NCBI RefSeq assembly: GCF_030440515.1
Contig: NZ_CP076543.1
Span: forward strand, 5,342,501 to 5,406,500
Direction: 5' to 3'
DNA from: Streptomyces xanthophaeus
GTDB lineage: Bacteria; Actinomycetota; Actinomycetes; Streptomycetales; Streptomycetaceae
DNA length: 64,000 nt
Positions within the stretch are counted from its first letter, which is position 1; every line of letters begins with the position of its first letter. Position numbers and translations under genes: made by a program. The notes beneath the pieces were generated by a model. It was given only the letters and a program-made list of their open reading frames with translations. It had not been told where the DNA came from and made no database searches. Below, piece by piece: positions 8,763 through 18,731 of the stretch.

Positions 8763-8790
8763 TTGACGGTAAGTAGCTTAGCGATAAGCT
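8763..8790 (+). promoter_or_regulatory. Promoter of the MFS exporter gene
   Basis: A -35 box TTGACG (8763-8768), a 16-bp spacer and a -10 box TAAGCT (8785-8790). The MarR palindrome occupies the spacer and the -10 box, so a bound repressor would exclude RNA polymerase. Confidence 0.7.
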
Positions 8791-8797
8791 ACTTACC
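8768..8797. promoter_or_regulatory. MarR operator, 30-bp perfect palindrome
   Basis: Arms GGTAAGTAGCTTA (8768-8780) and TAAGCTACTTACC (8785-8797) are exact inverted repeats separated by GCGA. Further imperfect symmetry (GTTGCT / AGCAAC) flanks them at 8758-8763 and 8798-8803. It lies between divergent marR and MFS genes. Confidence 0.8.
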
Positions 8798-8822
8798 AGC
8801 AACCGAGTCCGGGGGAGAGGTC

Positions 8823-10157
8823 ATGACCGTGTTCATGAGGAAGACAGCCGCGTCAGGGGAAGCGAAGGTCGCGGGGGAGCGGTCGCTGCTCCTCGGAATC
8901 GGCATCAGCTCGGTCGGGATCGGTATGTACATCCCGTTCTCGCTGGTCTTCTTCCACCACGTCACCGGCCTCTCCCTCACCGTCGTCGGCCTGGTCATGA
9001 CCGTCACCGGGCTGGCCGGGCTGGCGTTCATGCCGCTGGCCGGCACGGCCGTCGACCGGTTCGGCGCCAAGCGGGTCAACCTGGTGCTCTACGGGATACG
9101 GGCGCTCGGCTTCGCCCTCTACCCCTTCGCGAGCTCCCTGCCCGCCTTCGCGGCCGTCTCCCTCGTCACCGCGCTCGCCGACCGCTCGTTCTCAGTCGTC
9201 CAGCAGTCCCTGATCGGCGAGGTGGCGCGGGGCGCCGCCCGCGACCGGCTCCAGGCCTCCACCCGGGCTCTGCAGAACGCCGGGATGGGCGCGGGAGCCC
9301 TGCTCGTCTCCGGAGTGCTGGCTCTGTGGGGCACCGGCGGATTCACCTACACCGCCTGGGGCAACTCGCTGGCCTTCGCCCTCGCCGGACTGCTCGTCAG
9401 CCGGGTCCGGGCGGTCCGGGCGGTTCGGGCGGTCCAGGCCGGGGAGGCCGCCGCCACCGCCGGGCCGCCGGACGCCGGGTACCGGACGGTCCTGCGCGAC
9501 CGTCCCTTCCTCGGGCTCACCGCCGCCAACTTCCTCACCGCGCTGGGCTACTCCGCCCTGTCCGTCCTCTTCCCCCTCTACCTCTCGACCTGGCTGACGG
9601 CCCCCGACTCCCTCACCGGAGCCGCCTTCACCGTCAACACCGTGCTGTGCGCGGGGATCGGCGTACTGATCGCGGGCCGGGTCCGCCGCTCCGGCGCCCG
9701 CCGCACCCGCTCGGCCGCCCTCGGAGCCCTGCTCTTCGCCGCCGCCTTCACCGGGCAGATCGTGCTCGGCACCCTGAAGCCCGGTCGGAGCGCCACCCTG
9801 GTCGCCCTGCTGGTCATCGTCGTCGTCTACACCCTCGGCGAGCTCGTCCACAGCCCCTCCGGCGGCGCCCTGTCGGTCTCCGCCGCCCCCGAGGCCGTCC
9901 GTGGCCGCTACCTGGCCACCTACCAGCTGTCCTACTCGCTGGCCGGTGCGCTCGCCCCCTCCCTCTTCACCGCCCTGCTCGCCGTCGACGGCCGCCTGCC
10001 CTGGGCCGTCCTGGCCGTCGCCGCCCTTGGCGCCGCCCTGGCGCTGCTCCGGCTGGAGCGGCACCTGCCGGCCGAGGCCGTGCACGCCGAGCCCCCGGTG
10101 GTTCCGAAGGCCTCCGCCTCCGCCGCCGCGCCGGTGCCCGTGCCCGCCGCCGACTGA
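8823..10157 (+). CDS. MFS transporter (multidrug-efflux type)
   Basis: A 444-residue, 12-helix major-facilitator protein. The N-half has the cytoplasmic loop-2 signature PLAGTAVDRFGAKRVNL (motif A-like). A charged central loop near residue 195 carries a triple RAV repeat (VRAVRAVRAVQAG). The second half continues from YRTVLRDRPFLGLTAANF. The C-terminal ~25 residues are Pro/Ala rich. The start ATG at 8823 follows GGGGGAGAGG. With the divergent MarR gene it makes a self-contained inducible efflux unit, and the two EamA genes downstream may be part of the same export locus. The substrate cannot be read from sequence. Confidence 0.88.
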   Translation: MTVFMRKTAASGEAKVAGERSLLLGIGISSVGIGMYIPFSLVFFHHVTGLSLTVVGLVMTVTGLAGLAFMPLAGTAVDRFGAKRVNLVLYGIRALGFALYPFASSLPAFAAVSLVTALADRSFSVVQQSLIGEVARGAARDRLQASTRALQNAGMGAGALLVSGVLALWGTGGFTYTAWGNSLAFALAGLLVSRVRAVRAVRAVQAGEAAATAGPPDAGYRTVLRDRPFLGLTAANFLTALGYSALSVLFPLYLSTWLTAPDSLTGAAFTVNTVLCAGIGVLIAGRVRRSGARRTRSAALGALLFAAAFTGQIVLGTLKPGRSATLVALLVIVVVYTLGELVHSPSGGALSVSAAPEAVRGRYLATYQLSYSLAGALAPSLFTALLAVDGRLPWAVLAVAALGAALALLRLERHLPAEAVHAEPPVVPKASASAAAPVPVPAAD

Positions 10158-10210
10158 GCCCCGCCGGTCCTCCCGCCCGCTTCCTCCGTCCGATCCAGGA
10201 GTCACCTGCC

Positions 10211-11143
10211 ATGAAGCGTTTGGCCACCGTCGCCCTGACCGCACTCGCCCCCATCTCCTGGGGCTCCACCTACGCCGTGGCCACCGAGCTGCTGCCGCCC
10301 GACCGGCCGCTGTTCACCGGGGTCATGCGGGCCCTGCCCGCCGGACTGCTGCTGACCGCGCTGGCCCGCACCCTGCCCAAGGGGCAGTGGTGGTGGAAGT
10401 CCGCCGTCCTCGGCATCCTCAACATCGGCGCCTTCTTCCCGCTGCTGTTCCTCTCCGCCTACCGGCTCCCCGGCGGGGTCGCGGCCGTACTGGGCGCCGC
10501 CGGCCCGCTGTTCGTCGTAGGACTGGCCGCGCTGGTCCTCGGGGAGCGGGCGAGCCTGCGCACCGTCCTCGCCGCCGTCGTCGGGGCCTTCGGCGTGAGC
10601 ATGGTCGTCCTGACCGCCGAAGCCCGGCTCGACGCGGTCGGCGTCGTCGCCGGTGTGATCTCCTCCGCGTCCATGGGCGCCGGCACCGTGATGACCAAGC
10701 GCTGGGGCCGCCCCGAGGGCGTGGGCCCGCTGGCGATGACCGGCTGGCAGCTCACCGCCGGCGGACTGTTCATCATCCCCGTCGCCGCACTCGTCGAGGG
10801 TGCCCCGCCCGCGCTCGACGGCAAGGCCTTCCTCGGCTACGGCTACATGATGCTGATCAACACCGGGATCGCGTACTGGCTCTGGTTCCGCGGCATCGGA
10901 GCGCTCAGCGCCACCTCGGTCACCCTGCTCGGCCCGCTCTCCCCGCTCACCGCCGCCGTCATCGGCTGGGCCGCCCTCGGGCAGGCGCTGTCGCCCGTCC
11001 AGCTCGTCGGGATGGCGATCGCCTTCGGGGCCACCGTCGCCGGCCAGCTGGCGGCCGCCCGTAAGCCTCAATCGTTCAGTTCTGCTGAAAAGAACGATCA
11101 GAACATTTCGATGGACCTGACGGATGAGGCGGTGCGACGGTAG
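10211..11143 (+). CDS. EamA-family (DMT) transporter 1
   Basis: A 310-residue drug/metabolite-superfamily exporter with ten predicted helices in two EamA repeats (first: ALAPISWGSTYAVATELLPP; second begins near GVISSASMGAGTVMTKRWG). It probably exports amino acids or small metabolites. The reading frame carries a hydrophilic 25-residue tail after the last helix. That tail is encoded by unusually AT-rich DNA containing a palindrome at 11071-11098, so the coding end overlaps what looks like a control region for the next gene. The gene starts 53 bases after the MFS gene, same strand. Confidence 0.87.
   Translation: MKRLATVALTALAPISWGSTYAVATELLPPDRPLFTGVMRALPAGLLLTALARTLPKGQWWWKSAVLGILNIGAFFPLLFLSAYRLPGGVAAVLGAAGPLFVVGLAALVLGERASLRTVLAAVVGAFGVSMVVLTAEARLDAVGVVAGVISSASMGAGTVMTKRWGRPEGVGPLAMTGWQLTAGGLFIIPVAALVEGAPPALDGKAFLGYGYMMLINTGIAYWLWFRGIGALSATSVTLLGPLSPLTAAVIGWAALGQALSPVQLVGMAIAFGATVAGQLAAARKPQSFSSAEKNDQNISMDLTDEAVRR
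11071..11098. promoter_or_regulatory. Operator-like palindrome inside the 3' end of EamA gene 1
   Basis: ATCGTTC (11071-11077) and GAACGAT (11092-11098) are exact inverted repeats, with TTCAG...CTGAA nested inside. The surrounding ~50 bases are AT-rich for this genome and lie ~90 bases upstream of EamA gene 2. A regulator site is plausible; the LysR gene downstream is one candidate. Confidence 0.4.
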
Positions 11144-11184
11144 TCCCCACGCACCACCAGCCCACCCCGAGGAGCAGACCCACA

Positions 11185-12114
11185 GTGGCCGTCATGGACC
11201 GCGTCCGTACCGTCTCGCAAGCCAAGCCCGGCAGCACGGGGAAGAAGGGTGCCGCCGGGTTCGGCGTGCTCCTCGCCCTGCTCGCGACGGTCGTCTGGTC
11301 CGGCAGCTTCGTCGCCACCCGGGGCATGGCCGAGACCGTCCCACCCGTCCAGGCGGTCTTCTGGCGCTGGATCATCGCCCTGCTCGCCGTCGCCCCCTTC
11401 GCCGCCCGCCAGGCCTGGCAGCAGCGGGCCCTGATCCGGCGGCACCTCGGCTTCATCGCCCTCGCCTCGCTCTTCGGCGTCACTCTCTACAACACGCTCG
11501 TGCACCAGGCCGGACTGACCACCTCCGCCTCCAACATGGGCATGATCATGGCCGCCTCGCCCGTCATCATGGCGCTCTACGCCCGCCTCGGCGGCGAACG
11601 GCTCGGCAAGCGGCGGACCTTCGGCATCCTGCTCGCCGCCTTCGGGGTGCTGCTGCTCGTCGGGGACGGCTCGATCGGCTTCGACTTCGGCGCCGGAGAC
11701 CTGTGGATGTTCGCCGCCGCCCTTTCCTTCGCCACGTACAGCGCCCTGCTGCGGCGCAGGCCCGCCGAACTCGGCGGACCGGCCTTCCTGATCACCACCT
11801 TCGCGCTCGGCGCGCTGATGCTGGCACCCGCCTACGCCGTCTCCGTCTCCGTCCAGGGCGGCTTCGAGGTCACCACCGGGACGGTCGGACCGCTGCTGTA
11901 CGTCGGGGTGTTCTCCTCGGCCGTAGCCTTCTTCGCCTGGAACAAGGCCGTCTCGATGATCGGGGCGGCCCGCGCCGGAGTCGTCTACTACCTCCAGCCG
12001 GTGTGCGTGGCCGGGCTCGGCTTCCTGCTGCTGGGCGAGCACACCGGACCGGCGCAGCTGCTCTGCATGGCGCTCATCCTCGGCGGAGTCGGGCTGGGGA
12101 GTGCCCGGCGGTAG
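11185..12114 (+). CDS. EamA-family (DMT) transporter 2
   Basis: A 309-residue, ten-helix DMT-superfamily exporter. The first repeat starts LLATVVWSGSFVATRGMAETVPP, and the typical DMT end is YYLQPVCVAGLGFLLLGEH. It is a paralogue of the upstream transporter but clearly divergent. The GTG at 11185 has GAGGAG ten bases upstream; an internal ATG at 11194 is too far from it. The downstream LysR gene begins only 10 bases after its stop and could regulate it. Confidence 0.88.
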   Translation: MAVMDRVRTVSQAKPGSTGKKGAAGFGVLLALLATVVWSGSFVATRGMAETVPPVQAVFWRWIIALLAVAPFAARQAWQQRALIRRHLGFIALASLFGVTLYNTLVHQAGLTTSASNMGMIMAASPVIMALYARLGGERLGKRRTFGILLAAFGVLLLVGDGSIGFDFGAGDLWMFAAALSFATYSALLRRRPAELGGPAFLITTFALGALMLAPAYAVSVSVQGGFEVTTGTVGPLLYVGVFSSAVAFFAWNKAVSMIGAARAGVVYYLQPVCVAGLGFLLLGEHTGPAQLLCMALILGGVGLGSARR

Positions 12115-12124
12115 GTTCGGGCCC

Positions 12125-13027
12125 ATGACCGAGTGGGACATCAAGAAGCTGCGGATCCTGCGGACCCTCGCCGAACAGGGGACCGTGACCAGGGCGGCCG
12201 AGGCGCTCCACATGACGCCCTCGGCCGTCTCGCAGCAACTGACCAACCTCGCCCGGCAGCTGGGCGTGGTGCTGCTGGAGGCCGAGGGCCGCCGGGTGCG
12301 GCTCACGGACGCGGCCCACCTCGTCCTGCGGCACACGGAAGCGGTCTTCGCGCAGCTGGAGCGGGCCGACGCGGAACTGGCCGGATACCTCGCCGGGGAC
12401 ACGGGCGAGGTACGGGTGGGCGCCTTCTCCACCGCCGTACCGGCGCTCGTGGTCCCGGCGGTGGCCGCGCTGCGGCGGACCCACCCCGGGGTGGAGGTCC
12501 GGGTCCGGGAGACGGAGGCCGCGGAGGCCTACGAGCTCCTGTCGGCCGGGGGCGTGGACCTGGCGCTGTCCCTCACGGCCCACGCACCGACCGCGCGCGA
12601 TCCCCGGTTCACCCGGGTGGCGCTCCTGGAGGACCCGCTGGACGTGGCGCTCCCGCCGGGCCACCCGCTGGCGGCCGCGCCCGGCCTGCGGCTGGCGGAC
12701 CTGTCCGGCGACCCGTGGATCTACGGGGGCAGCGGCCCCTGGTCGGAGATCGCCCGGTCCGCGTGCGAGGCGGCGGGCTTCGTCCCGGAACAGGCACACT
12801 CGGCGTCCGGCTGGACCGCGATCCTGGCGATGGTGGAGGCGGGGATGGGGGTGGCGCTGGTGCCCCGGATGGTGTCGAGCCGCGCCTCGGGCGGGACGAT
12901 CCGGGTCCTGGCCCACGACCGCCCGACCCGCCACGTGATCGCGGCGGTCCGCCGGGGCGCCGAGTCCGCGCCCGCGCTGTCCCACGTCCTGGCGGCCCTC
13001 CGCGAGGTGGCTTCGGCCCGGCGGTAG
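12125..13027 (+). CDS. LysR-family transcriptional regulator
   Basis: A 300-residue LysR protein. The N-terminal HTH is textbook (LRILRTLAEQGTVTRAAEAL, MTPSAVSQQLTNLARQLGV), followed by the linker helix and an effector-binding domain of two Rossmann-like lobes starting GEVRVGAFSTAVPALVVP. It follows the EamA gene by 10 bases in the same direction. TAGGTT (12112-12117), which overlaps the EamA stop codon, stands seven bases before the ATG, so a leaderless transcript is possible in addition to read-through. LysR proteins of this kind often control an adjacent exporter for an amino acid. Confidence 0.9.
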   Translation: MTEWDIKKLRILRTLAEQGTVTRAAEALHMTPSAVSQQLTNLARQLGVVLLEAEGRRVRLTDAAHLVLRHTEAVFAQLERADAELAGYLAGDTGEVRVGAFSTAVPALVVPAVAALRRTHPGVEVRVRETEAAEAYELLSAGGVDLALSLTAHAPTARDPRFTRVALLEDPLDVALPPGHPLAAAPGLRLADLSGDPWIYGGSGPWSEIARSACEAAGFVPEQAHSASGWTAILAMVEAGMGVALVPRMVSSRASGGTIRVLAHDRPTRHVIAAVRRGAESAPALSHVLAALREVASARR

Positions 13028-13036
13028 GGGTTTCCC

Positions 13037-13127
13037 GGGCTCCGCCCGGACCCGGTCCTCAAACGCCGGACGGGCTGGAAAACCAGCCCCGCCGGCGATT
13101 GAGGCGCGGGGTCCGGGGCGGAGCCCC
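13037..13127. repeat. Inverted pair of Streptomyces intergenic repeats (terminator-like)
   Basis: Two copies of the ~42-bp element face each other (13037-13078 and 13083-13127), giving a long GC-rich hairpin with an AAAA loop between the LysR gene and pepN. It probably terminates transcription from both sides. Each arm contains CTCCGCCC, CTCAAACG or its GATTGAGG variant, and CCGG blocks. Confidence 0.8.
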
Positions 13128-13144
13128 GGCTACGGCGAGAGCCG

Positions 13145-15730
13145 TCAGACCCGAGCGGCAGCCGCGTCGGCGGCCTGGGCCTTCAGGGCGCGCTCGACGC
13201 CCGCACGGGACTCCGAGATCAGGCGGCGCAGCGCCGCGCTCGGCTCGGCCGAGGCCAGCCACGCGTCCGTCGCGTCCAGCGTCTCCTGCGAGACCTGCAG
13301 CGTCGGGTAGAGGCCCACCGCGATCTGCTGGGCGATCTCGTGGCTACGGGTCTCCCAGACCTCCTTGACCGCCGAGAAGAACTTCTCGGTGTACGGGGCC
13401 AGCAGCTCGCGCTGGTCGGTCTGGACGAAGCCGCCGATCACCGCCTCCTGCACCGCGTTCGGCAGGTCTCCGGACTCCACCACCGAGGCCCACGCCTCGG
13501 CCTTGGCCTCCGCGGTCGGGCGCGCCGCCCGGGCGGTCGCCGCGTGGCGCTCGCCGGCCGCCGTGGCGTCCCGCTCCAGCTCCGCGGCGATGGCCGGCTC
13601 CCCGGCGACACCCGTCGCGGCGAGCCGCTCCAGGAACGTCCAGCGCAGCTCGGTGTCGACGGCCAGGCCCTCGATCTCCGCCGCGCCGTCCAGCAGCGCC
13701 GACAGGTAGGTCAGCTGGCCCTCGGTGCGGGCGCTGGCCGCGAAGGCCCGCGCCCACGCCAGCTGGTGGTCGCCCGCCGGCTCGGCGCCGCGCAGGTGCT
13801 CCAGGGTGGCCTCGGTCCAGGCCGCCAGGCCCTGCTCACGCCACGCCGGGTCGGCGTACAGGTCGATGGCCAGCTTCACCTGGCGGTGCAGCGACTGCAC
13901 CACGCCGATGTCGGACTCCTTGCCGATGCCGGAGAGGACCAGCGCGAGGTAGTCGCGGGTGGCGAGCTCGCCGTCACGCGTCATGTCCCAGGCGGAGGCC
14001 CAGCACAGGGCGCGCGGCAGGGACTCGGTGAAGTCGCCGATGTGCGCGGTGACGGTGGCCAGGGACTGCTCGTCCAGGCGGACCTTCGCGTAGGACAGGT
14101 CGTCGTCGTTCAGCAGGAAGACCGCCGGACGGGTGCGGCCGACCAGCTCCGGCACCGTGGTCAGCGCGCCGTCGATGTCCAGCTCGATCCGGTCGGTGCG
14201 CACGAGCGCGCCGTCCTGGAGCTCGTACAGGCCGACCGCGATGCGGTGCGGGCGCAGGGTGGAATCGCCCTTGGCGCCGGCGGGCAGCGCGGGCGCCTCC
14301 TGGCGGATGCCGAAGGCCGTGATCACACCGTTCGCGTCGGTGGTGACCTCCGGGCGCAGGATGTTGATGCCGGCCGTCTCCAGCCACGCCTTCGACCAGG
14401 CGGCCAGGTCGCGGCCCGAGGTCTCCTCCAGGGCGCCCAGCAGGTCCGACAGGCGCGTGTTGCCGAACGCGTGCGCCTTGAAGTACGCCTGCACGCCCTT
14501 GAAGAAGGCGTCCGTGCCGACGTAGGCGACGAGCTGCTTGAGCACCGAGGCGCCCTTGGCGTACGTGATGCCGTCGAAGTTGACCATGACGTCGTCGAGG
14601 TCACGGATGTCGGCCATGATCGGGTGCGTGGACGGCAGCTGGTCCTGCCGGTACGCCCAGGTCTTCATGGAGTTGGCGAAGGTGGTCCACGCGTGCGGCC
14701 ACTTCGAACCCTCGGCGTACGCCTGGCAGGCGATCGACGTGTACGTCGCGAAGGACTCGTTCAGCCACAGGTCGTTCCACCACTCCATGGTGACCAGGTC
14801 GCCGAACCACATGTGCGCGAGCTCGTGGAGGATGGTCTCGGCGCGCACCTCGTACGACGCGTCCGTCACCTTGGAGCGGAAGACGTACTGGTCGCGAATG
14901 GTGACCGCGCCCGCGTTCTCCATGGCGCCCGCGTTGAACTCCGGGACGAAGAGCTGGTCGTACTTGGCGAAGGGGTAGTCGTAGGCGAACTTCTCCTGGA
15001 ACCAGTCGAAGCCCTGCCGGGTGACGTCGAAGATCGCGTCCGCGTCGAGGAACTCGGCGAGCGAGGGGCGGCAGTAGATGCCGAGCGGTACGGACTGGCC
15101 GTCCGGGCCCTCGTAGGAGCTGTGCACCGAGTGGTACGGGCCGACGATCAGCGCGGTGATGTACGAGGAGATGCGCGGGGTCGGCTCGAAGCGCCAGACG
15201 TTGTCCTTGACGTCCGCGGCCTCGGGGGTCGGGGAGTTCGAGATGACCGTCCAGCCCTCGGGGGCCGTCACGGTGAACTGGAACGTGGCCTTCAGGTCGG
15301 GCTGCTCGAAGCTGGCGAAGACCCGCCGCGCGTCCGGTACCTCGAACTGGGTGTAGAGATAAGCCTGCTGGTCGACCGGGTCGACGAAGCGGTGGAGGCC
15401 CTCACCGGTGTTCGTGTACGCGCAGTCCGCGACGACACGGAGCTCGTTGGCCCCGGCCGCCAGGTGGCTCAGGGCGATCCGGGAGTCGTGGAAGACCGCC
15501 GCGACGTCCAGGGACTTGCCGTTGAGGACGACCTCGTGCACGGCCGGAGCGACCAGGTCGATGAAAGTCTCGCCCCCGGCCTCGGCCGACTGGAAGCGCA
15601 CGGTGGTCACGGACGGGTAGGTGCCACCCTCCTGCGCGCCGCTGAGATCGAGTTCGATCTCGTAGGAGTCGACGGTCAGCAGCTTGGCCCGCTGCTGAGC
15701 CTCTTCACGGGTGAGATTCGTGCCTGGCAC
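13145..15730 (-). CDS. pepN: Aminopeptidase N, M1 family (first paralogue)
   Basis: An 861-residue cytosolic zinc metallopeptidase that removes N-terminal residues from peptides during protein turnover. The exopeptidase motif GAMEN is present, and the gluzincin site is HELAHMW at residues 302-308 with the third zinc ligand Glu325 (NES). A large helical C-terminal ERAP1-like domain follows. The length equals the S. lividans PepN type. The GTG at 15730 is preceded by GGAGATGAACGC; the translated upstream stretch has no site. A second, shorter paralogue is encoded at 25589-28147, and both genes end at inverted intergenic repeats. Confidence 0.94.
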   Translation of the reverse strand: MPGTNLTREEAQQRAKLLTVDSYEIELDLSGAQEGGTYPSVTTVRFQSAEAGGETFIDLVAPAVHEVVLNGKSLDVAAVFHDSRIALSHLAAGANELRVVADCAYTNTGEGLHRFVDPVDQQAYLYTQFEVPDARRVFASFEQPDLKATFQFTVTAPEGWTVISNSPTPEAADVKDNVWRFEPTPRISSYITALIVGPYHSVHSSYEGPDGQSVPLGIYCRPSLAEFLDADAIFDVTRQGFDWFQEKFAYDYPFAKYDQLFVPEFNAGAMENAGAVTIRDQYVFRSKVTDASYEVRAETILHELAHMWFGDLVTMEWWNDLWLNESFATYTSIACQAYAEGSKWPHAWTTFANSMKTWAYRQDQLPSTHPIMADIRDLDDVMVNFDGITYAKGASVLKQLVAYVGTDAFFKGVQAYFKAHAFGNTRLSDLLGALEETSGRDLAAWSKAWLETAGINILRPEVTTDANGVITAFGIRQEAPALPAGAKGDSTLRPHRIAVGLYELQDGALVRTDRIELDIDGALTTVPELVGRTRPAVFLLNDDDLSYAKVRLDEQSLATVTAHIGDFTESLPRALCWASAWDMTRDGELATRDYLALVLSGIGKESDIGVVQSLHRQVKLAIDLYADPAWREQGLAAWTEATLEHLRGAEPAGDHQLAWARAFAASARTEGQLTYLSALLDGAAEIEGLAVDTELRWTFLERLAATGVAGEPAIAAELERDATAAGERHAATARAARPTAEAKAEAWASVVESGDLPNAVQEAVIGGFVQTDQRELLAPYTEKFFSAVKEVWETRSHEIAQQIAVGLYPTLQVSQETLDATDAWLASAEPSAALRRLISESRAGVERALKAQAADAAAARV

Positions 15731-15824
15731 GCGTTCATCTCCTTCGATGGTGACGTTGCCCGGCCATCCTGCCATCCGGACAGCGCCGCCGCCTCGGGAC
15801 TAATCCATGGGCGAAAAAACGCGC

Positions 15825-15857
15825 GCGAGGGCGGCACCGTGACGGTGCCGCCCTCGC
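15825..15857 (-). terminator. Rho-independent terminator of asd
   Basis: Sixteen-bp perfect arms around a single G (GCGAGGGCGGCACCGT / ACGGTGCCGCCCTCGC). On the minus strand they are followed by GCGCG and a run of six T. Confidence 0.9.
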
Positions 15858-15872
15858 GTCGGGTGAGCCGGA

Positions 15873-17161
<1,289 letters not shown>

Positions 17162-18646
17162 GTGCGCGCCATCCGCCACCGCCGCCGGTCCATACCGGCG
17201 CTCGCCGCCCTCGCTGCAGCCGCCGTCGCCGCACCCGTCCTGCTGACCGCCACGCCGGCGGCCGCCCACCCGCGCGAGGGCAGGCTGGCCAAGGAGCTGG
17301 TGGAGGAGGTCACCGCCAAGGGCGCCTACCGCCACCTGAAGAAGTTCCAGCAGATCGCCGACGCCAACGGCGGCAACCGCGCCGCCGGTACGCCGGGCCA
17401 CGCGGCCTCAGCCGCCTACGTGTACGACACGCTGAAGAAGGCCGGGTACCAGGTCTCGTACCAGGACTTCGACATCTACGAGGCGCACACCAGGACGGAG
17501 AGGACCACCGTCCTCGGCCAGGACTCCCGCGAGCTGGCCACCGCCGCCTTCACCTTCACCAAGTCCACCCCGGCCGGCGGCCTGGCCGCCCCGCTCGCCC
17601 TGGCCCGGGTCGACGAGACCCCCGGCTGCACGGCCGACGACTATCCGGCCGGTGCCTTCGCCGGGAAGATCGCGCTGGTCAAGCGGGGTGCGTGCACCTT
17701 CGTGGAGAAGCAGCGGGCCGCCGCCGCGGCCGGCGCGCTCGGCGTGATCGTCTACAACCACAGCGGCACCACCCCGGTGCGCGGCGGGTTCTCCTCGCCC
17801 GCCGAGGGGATCATCCCGAGCGCCGGCATCACGCTGGCCGACGGTGAGGCGCTGACCGCGGCCGCCGCGAAGGGCGAGGTGAGCGTGCGCCTGGAGCTGG
17901 ACCAGGAGCACGTGAAGAAGACCACCCGCAATGTGATCGCCGAGACCCGCGGCGGCCGCTCCGACCGCGTGGTGACCCTGGGCGCCCACCTGGACTCCGT
18001 ACCCGAGGGCCCGGGCATCAACGACAACGGCTCCGGTTCGGCCGGCCTGCTGGAGGTGGCCCTGAAGCTCGCGGACGAGGGCGCCAACAAGAAGGGCAAG
18101 GGACCCGCCAACAAGGTGCGCTTCGGCTGGTGGTCGGCGGAGGAGCTGGGCCTGCTGGGCTCGGAGCACTACGTCGCGCAGCTGTCCGAGAAGCAGAAGA
18201 AGGACATCGCGCTCTACCTGAACTTCGACATGATCGCCTCGCCGAACCCGGTGCAGTTCGTCTACGACGGCGACGACTCGGACAGGACGGGCGCGGGCGC
18301 GGGACCGGCGGGCTCGGCCGAGATCGAGGCGCTGATCAACGGCTTCCTCGACAAGAAGCGCAAGCCGCACGAGGGCAGTGACTTCGACGGCCGCTCCGAC
18401 TACGGCCCGTTCATCGCGAACGGCATCCCGGCGGGCGGCACCTTCACCGGCGCCGAGGGCATCAAGACCGCCGAGCAGGCGGCGCGCTACGGCGGCACGG
18501 CCGGGGCCCCGTACGACCCGAACTACCACGGGGCGGGGGACGACCTGAAGAACCTGGACCTGGGGGTCTTCGACACCAACCTGGACGTGATCGCGCACGC
18601 CGTCGGCACCTACGCCGAGTCGCTGCGTTCGCTCGGCAAGCAGTAG
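17162..18646 (+). CDS. Secreted M28-family aminopeptidase with PA domain
   Basis: A 494-residue exported zinc aminopeptidase of the Streptomyces griseus SGAP / aminopeptidase S type. It has a signal peptide (AIRHRRRSIPALAALAAAAV... ending in AAA-H), a PA insert at ~135-230 (TPGCTADDYPAGAFAGKIAL, GACTFVEK), then the M28 core. Metal ligands and catalytic residues visible are His276 (GAHLDS), Asp288 (GINDNGSG), the Glu-Glu of WWSAEELGLLGSEHY, Asp in NFDMIASPN and His in DPNYHGAGDD. The GTG at 17162 has GGGGAGA upstream. It probably liberates amino acids from extracellular peptides, working with the convergent subtilase. Confidence 0.92.
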   Translation: MRAIRHRRRSIPALAALAAAAVAAPVLLTATPAAAHPREGRLAKELVEEVTAKGAYRHLKKFQQIADANGGNRAAGTPGHAASAAYVYDTLKKAGYQVSYQDFDIYEAHTRTERTTVLGQDSRELATAAFTFTKSTPAGGLAAPLALARVDETPGCTADDYPAGAFAGKIALVKRGACTFVEKQRAAAAAGALGVIVYNHSGTTPVRGGFSSPAEGIIPSAGITLADGEALTAAAAKGEVSVRLELDQEHVKKTTRNVIAETRGGRSDRVVTLGAHLDSVPEGPGINDNGSGSAGLLEVALKLADEGANKKGKGPANKVRFGWWSAEELGLLGSEHYVAQLSEKQKKDIALYLNFDMIASPNPVQFVYDGDDSDRTGAGAGPAGSAEIEALINGFLDKKRKPHEGSDFDGRSDYGPFIANGIPAGGTFTGAEGIKTAEQAARYGGTAGAPYDPNYHGAGDDLKNLDLGVFDTNLDVIAHAVGTYAESLRSLGKQ

Positions 18647-18673
18647 GCGCGGAGGAACGACCCGGGGGAACGG

Positions 18674-18713
18674 CCCGAGGGGGCGGTGCTCGTCAGAGCG
18701 CCGCCCCCTCGGG
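18674..18713. terminator. Terminator between convergent M28 and subtilase genes
   Basis: Arms CCCGAGGGGGCGG.TGCTC and GAGCG.CCGCCCCCTCGGG form an ~18-bp stem with a GTCA loop, followed by TTTCC on the plus strand. Confidence 0.8.
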
Positions 18714-18731
18714 TTTCCTCGGTACAAGGTC

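Noticed and set aside
8226..11143. Antibiotic biosynthesis or resistance cluster
   Set aside because: There are exporters and regulators but no biosynthetic enzymes; this looks like general efflux loci.
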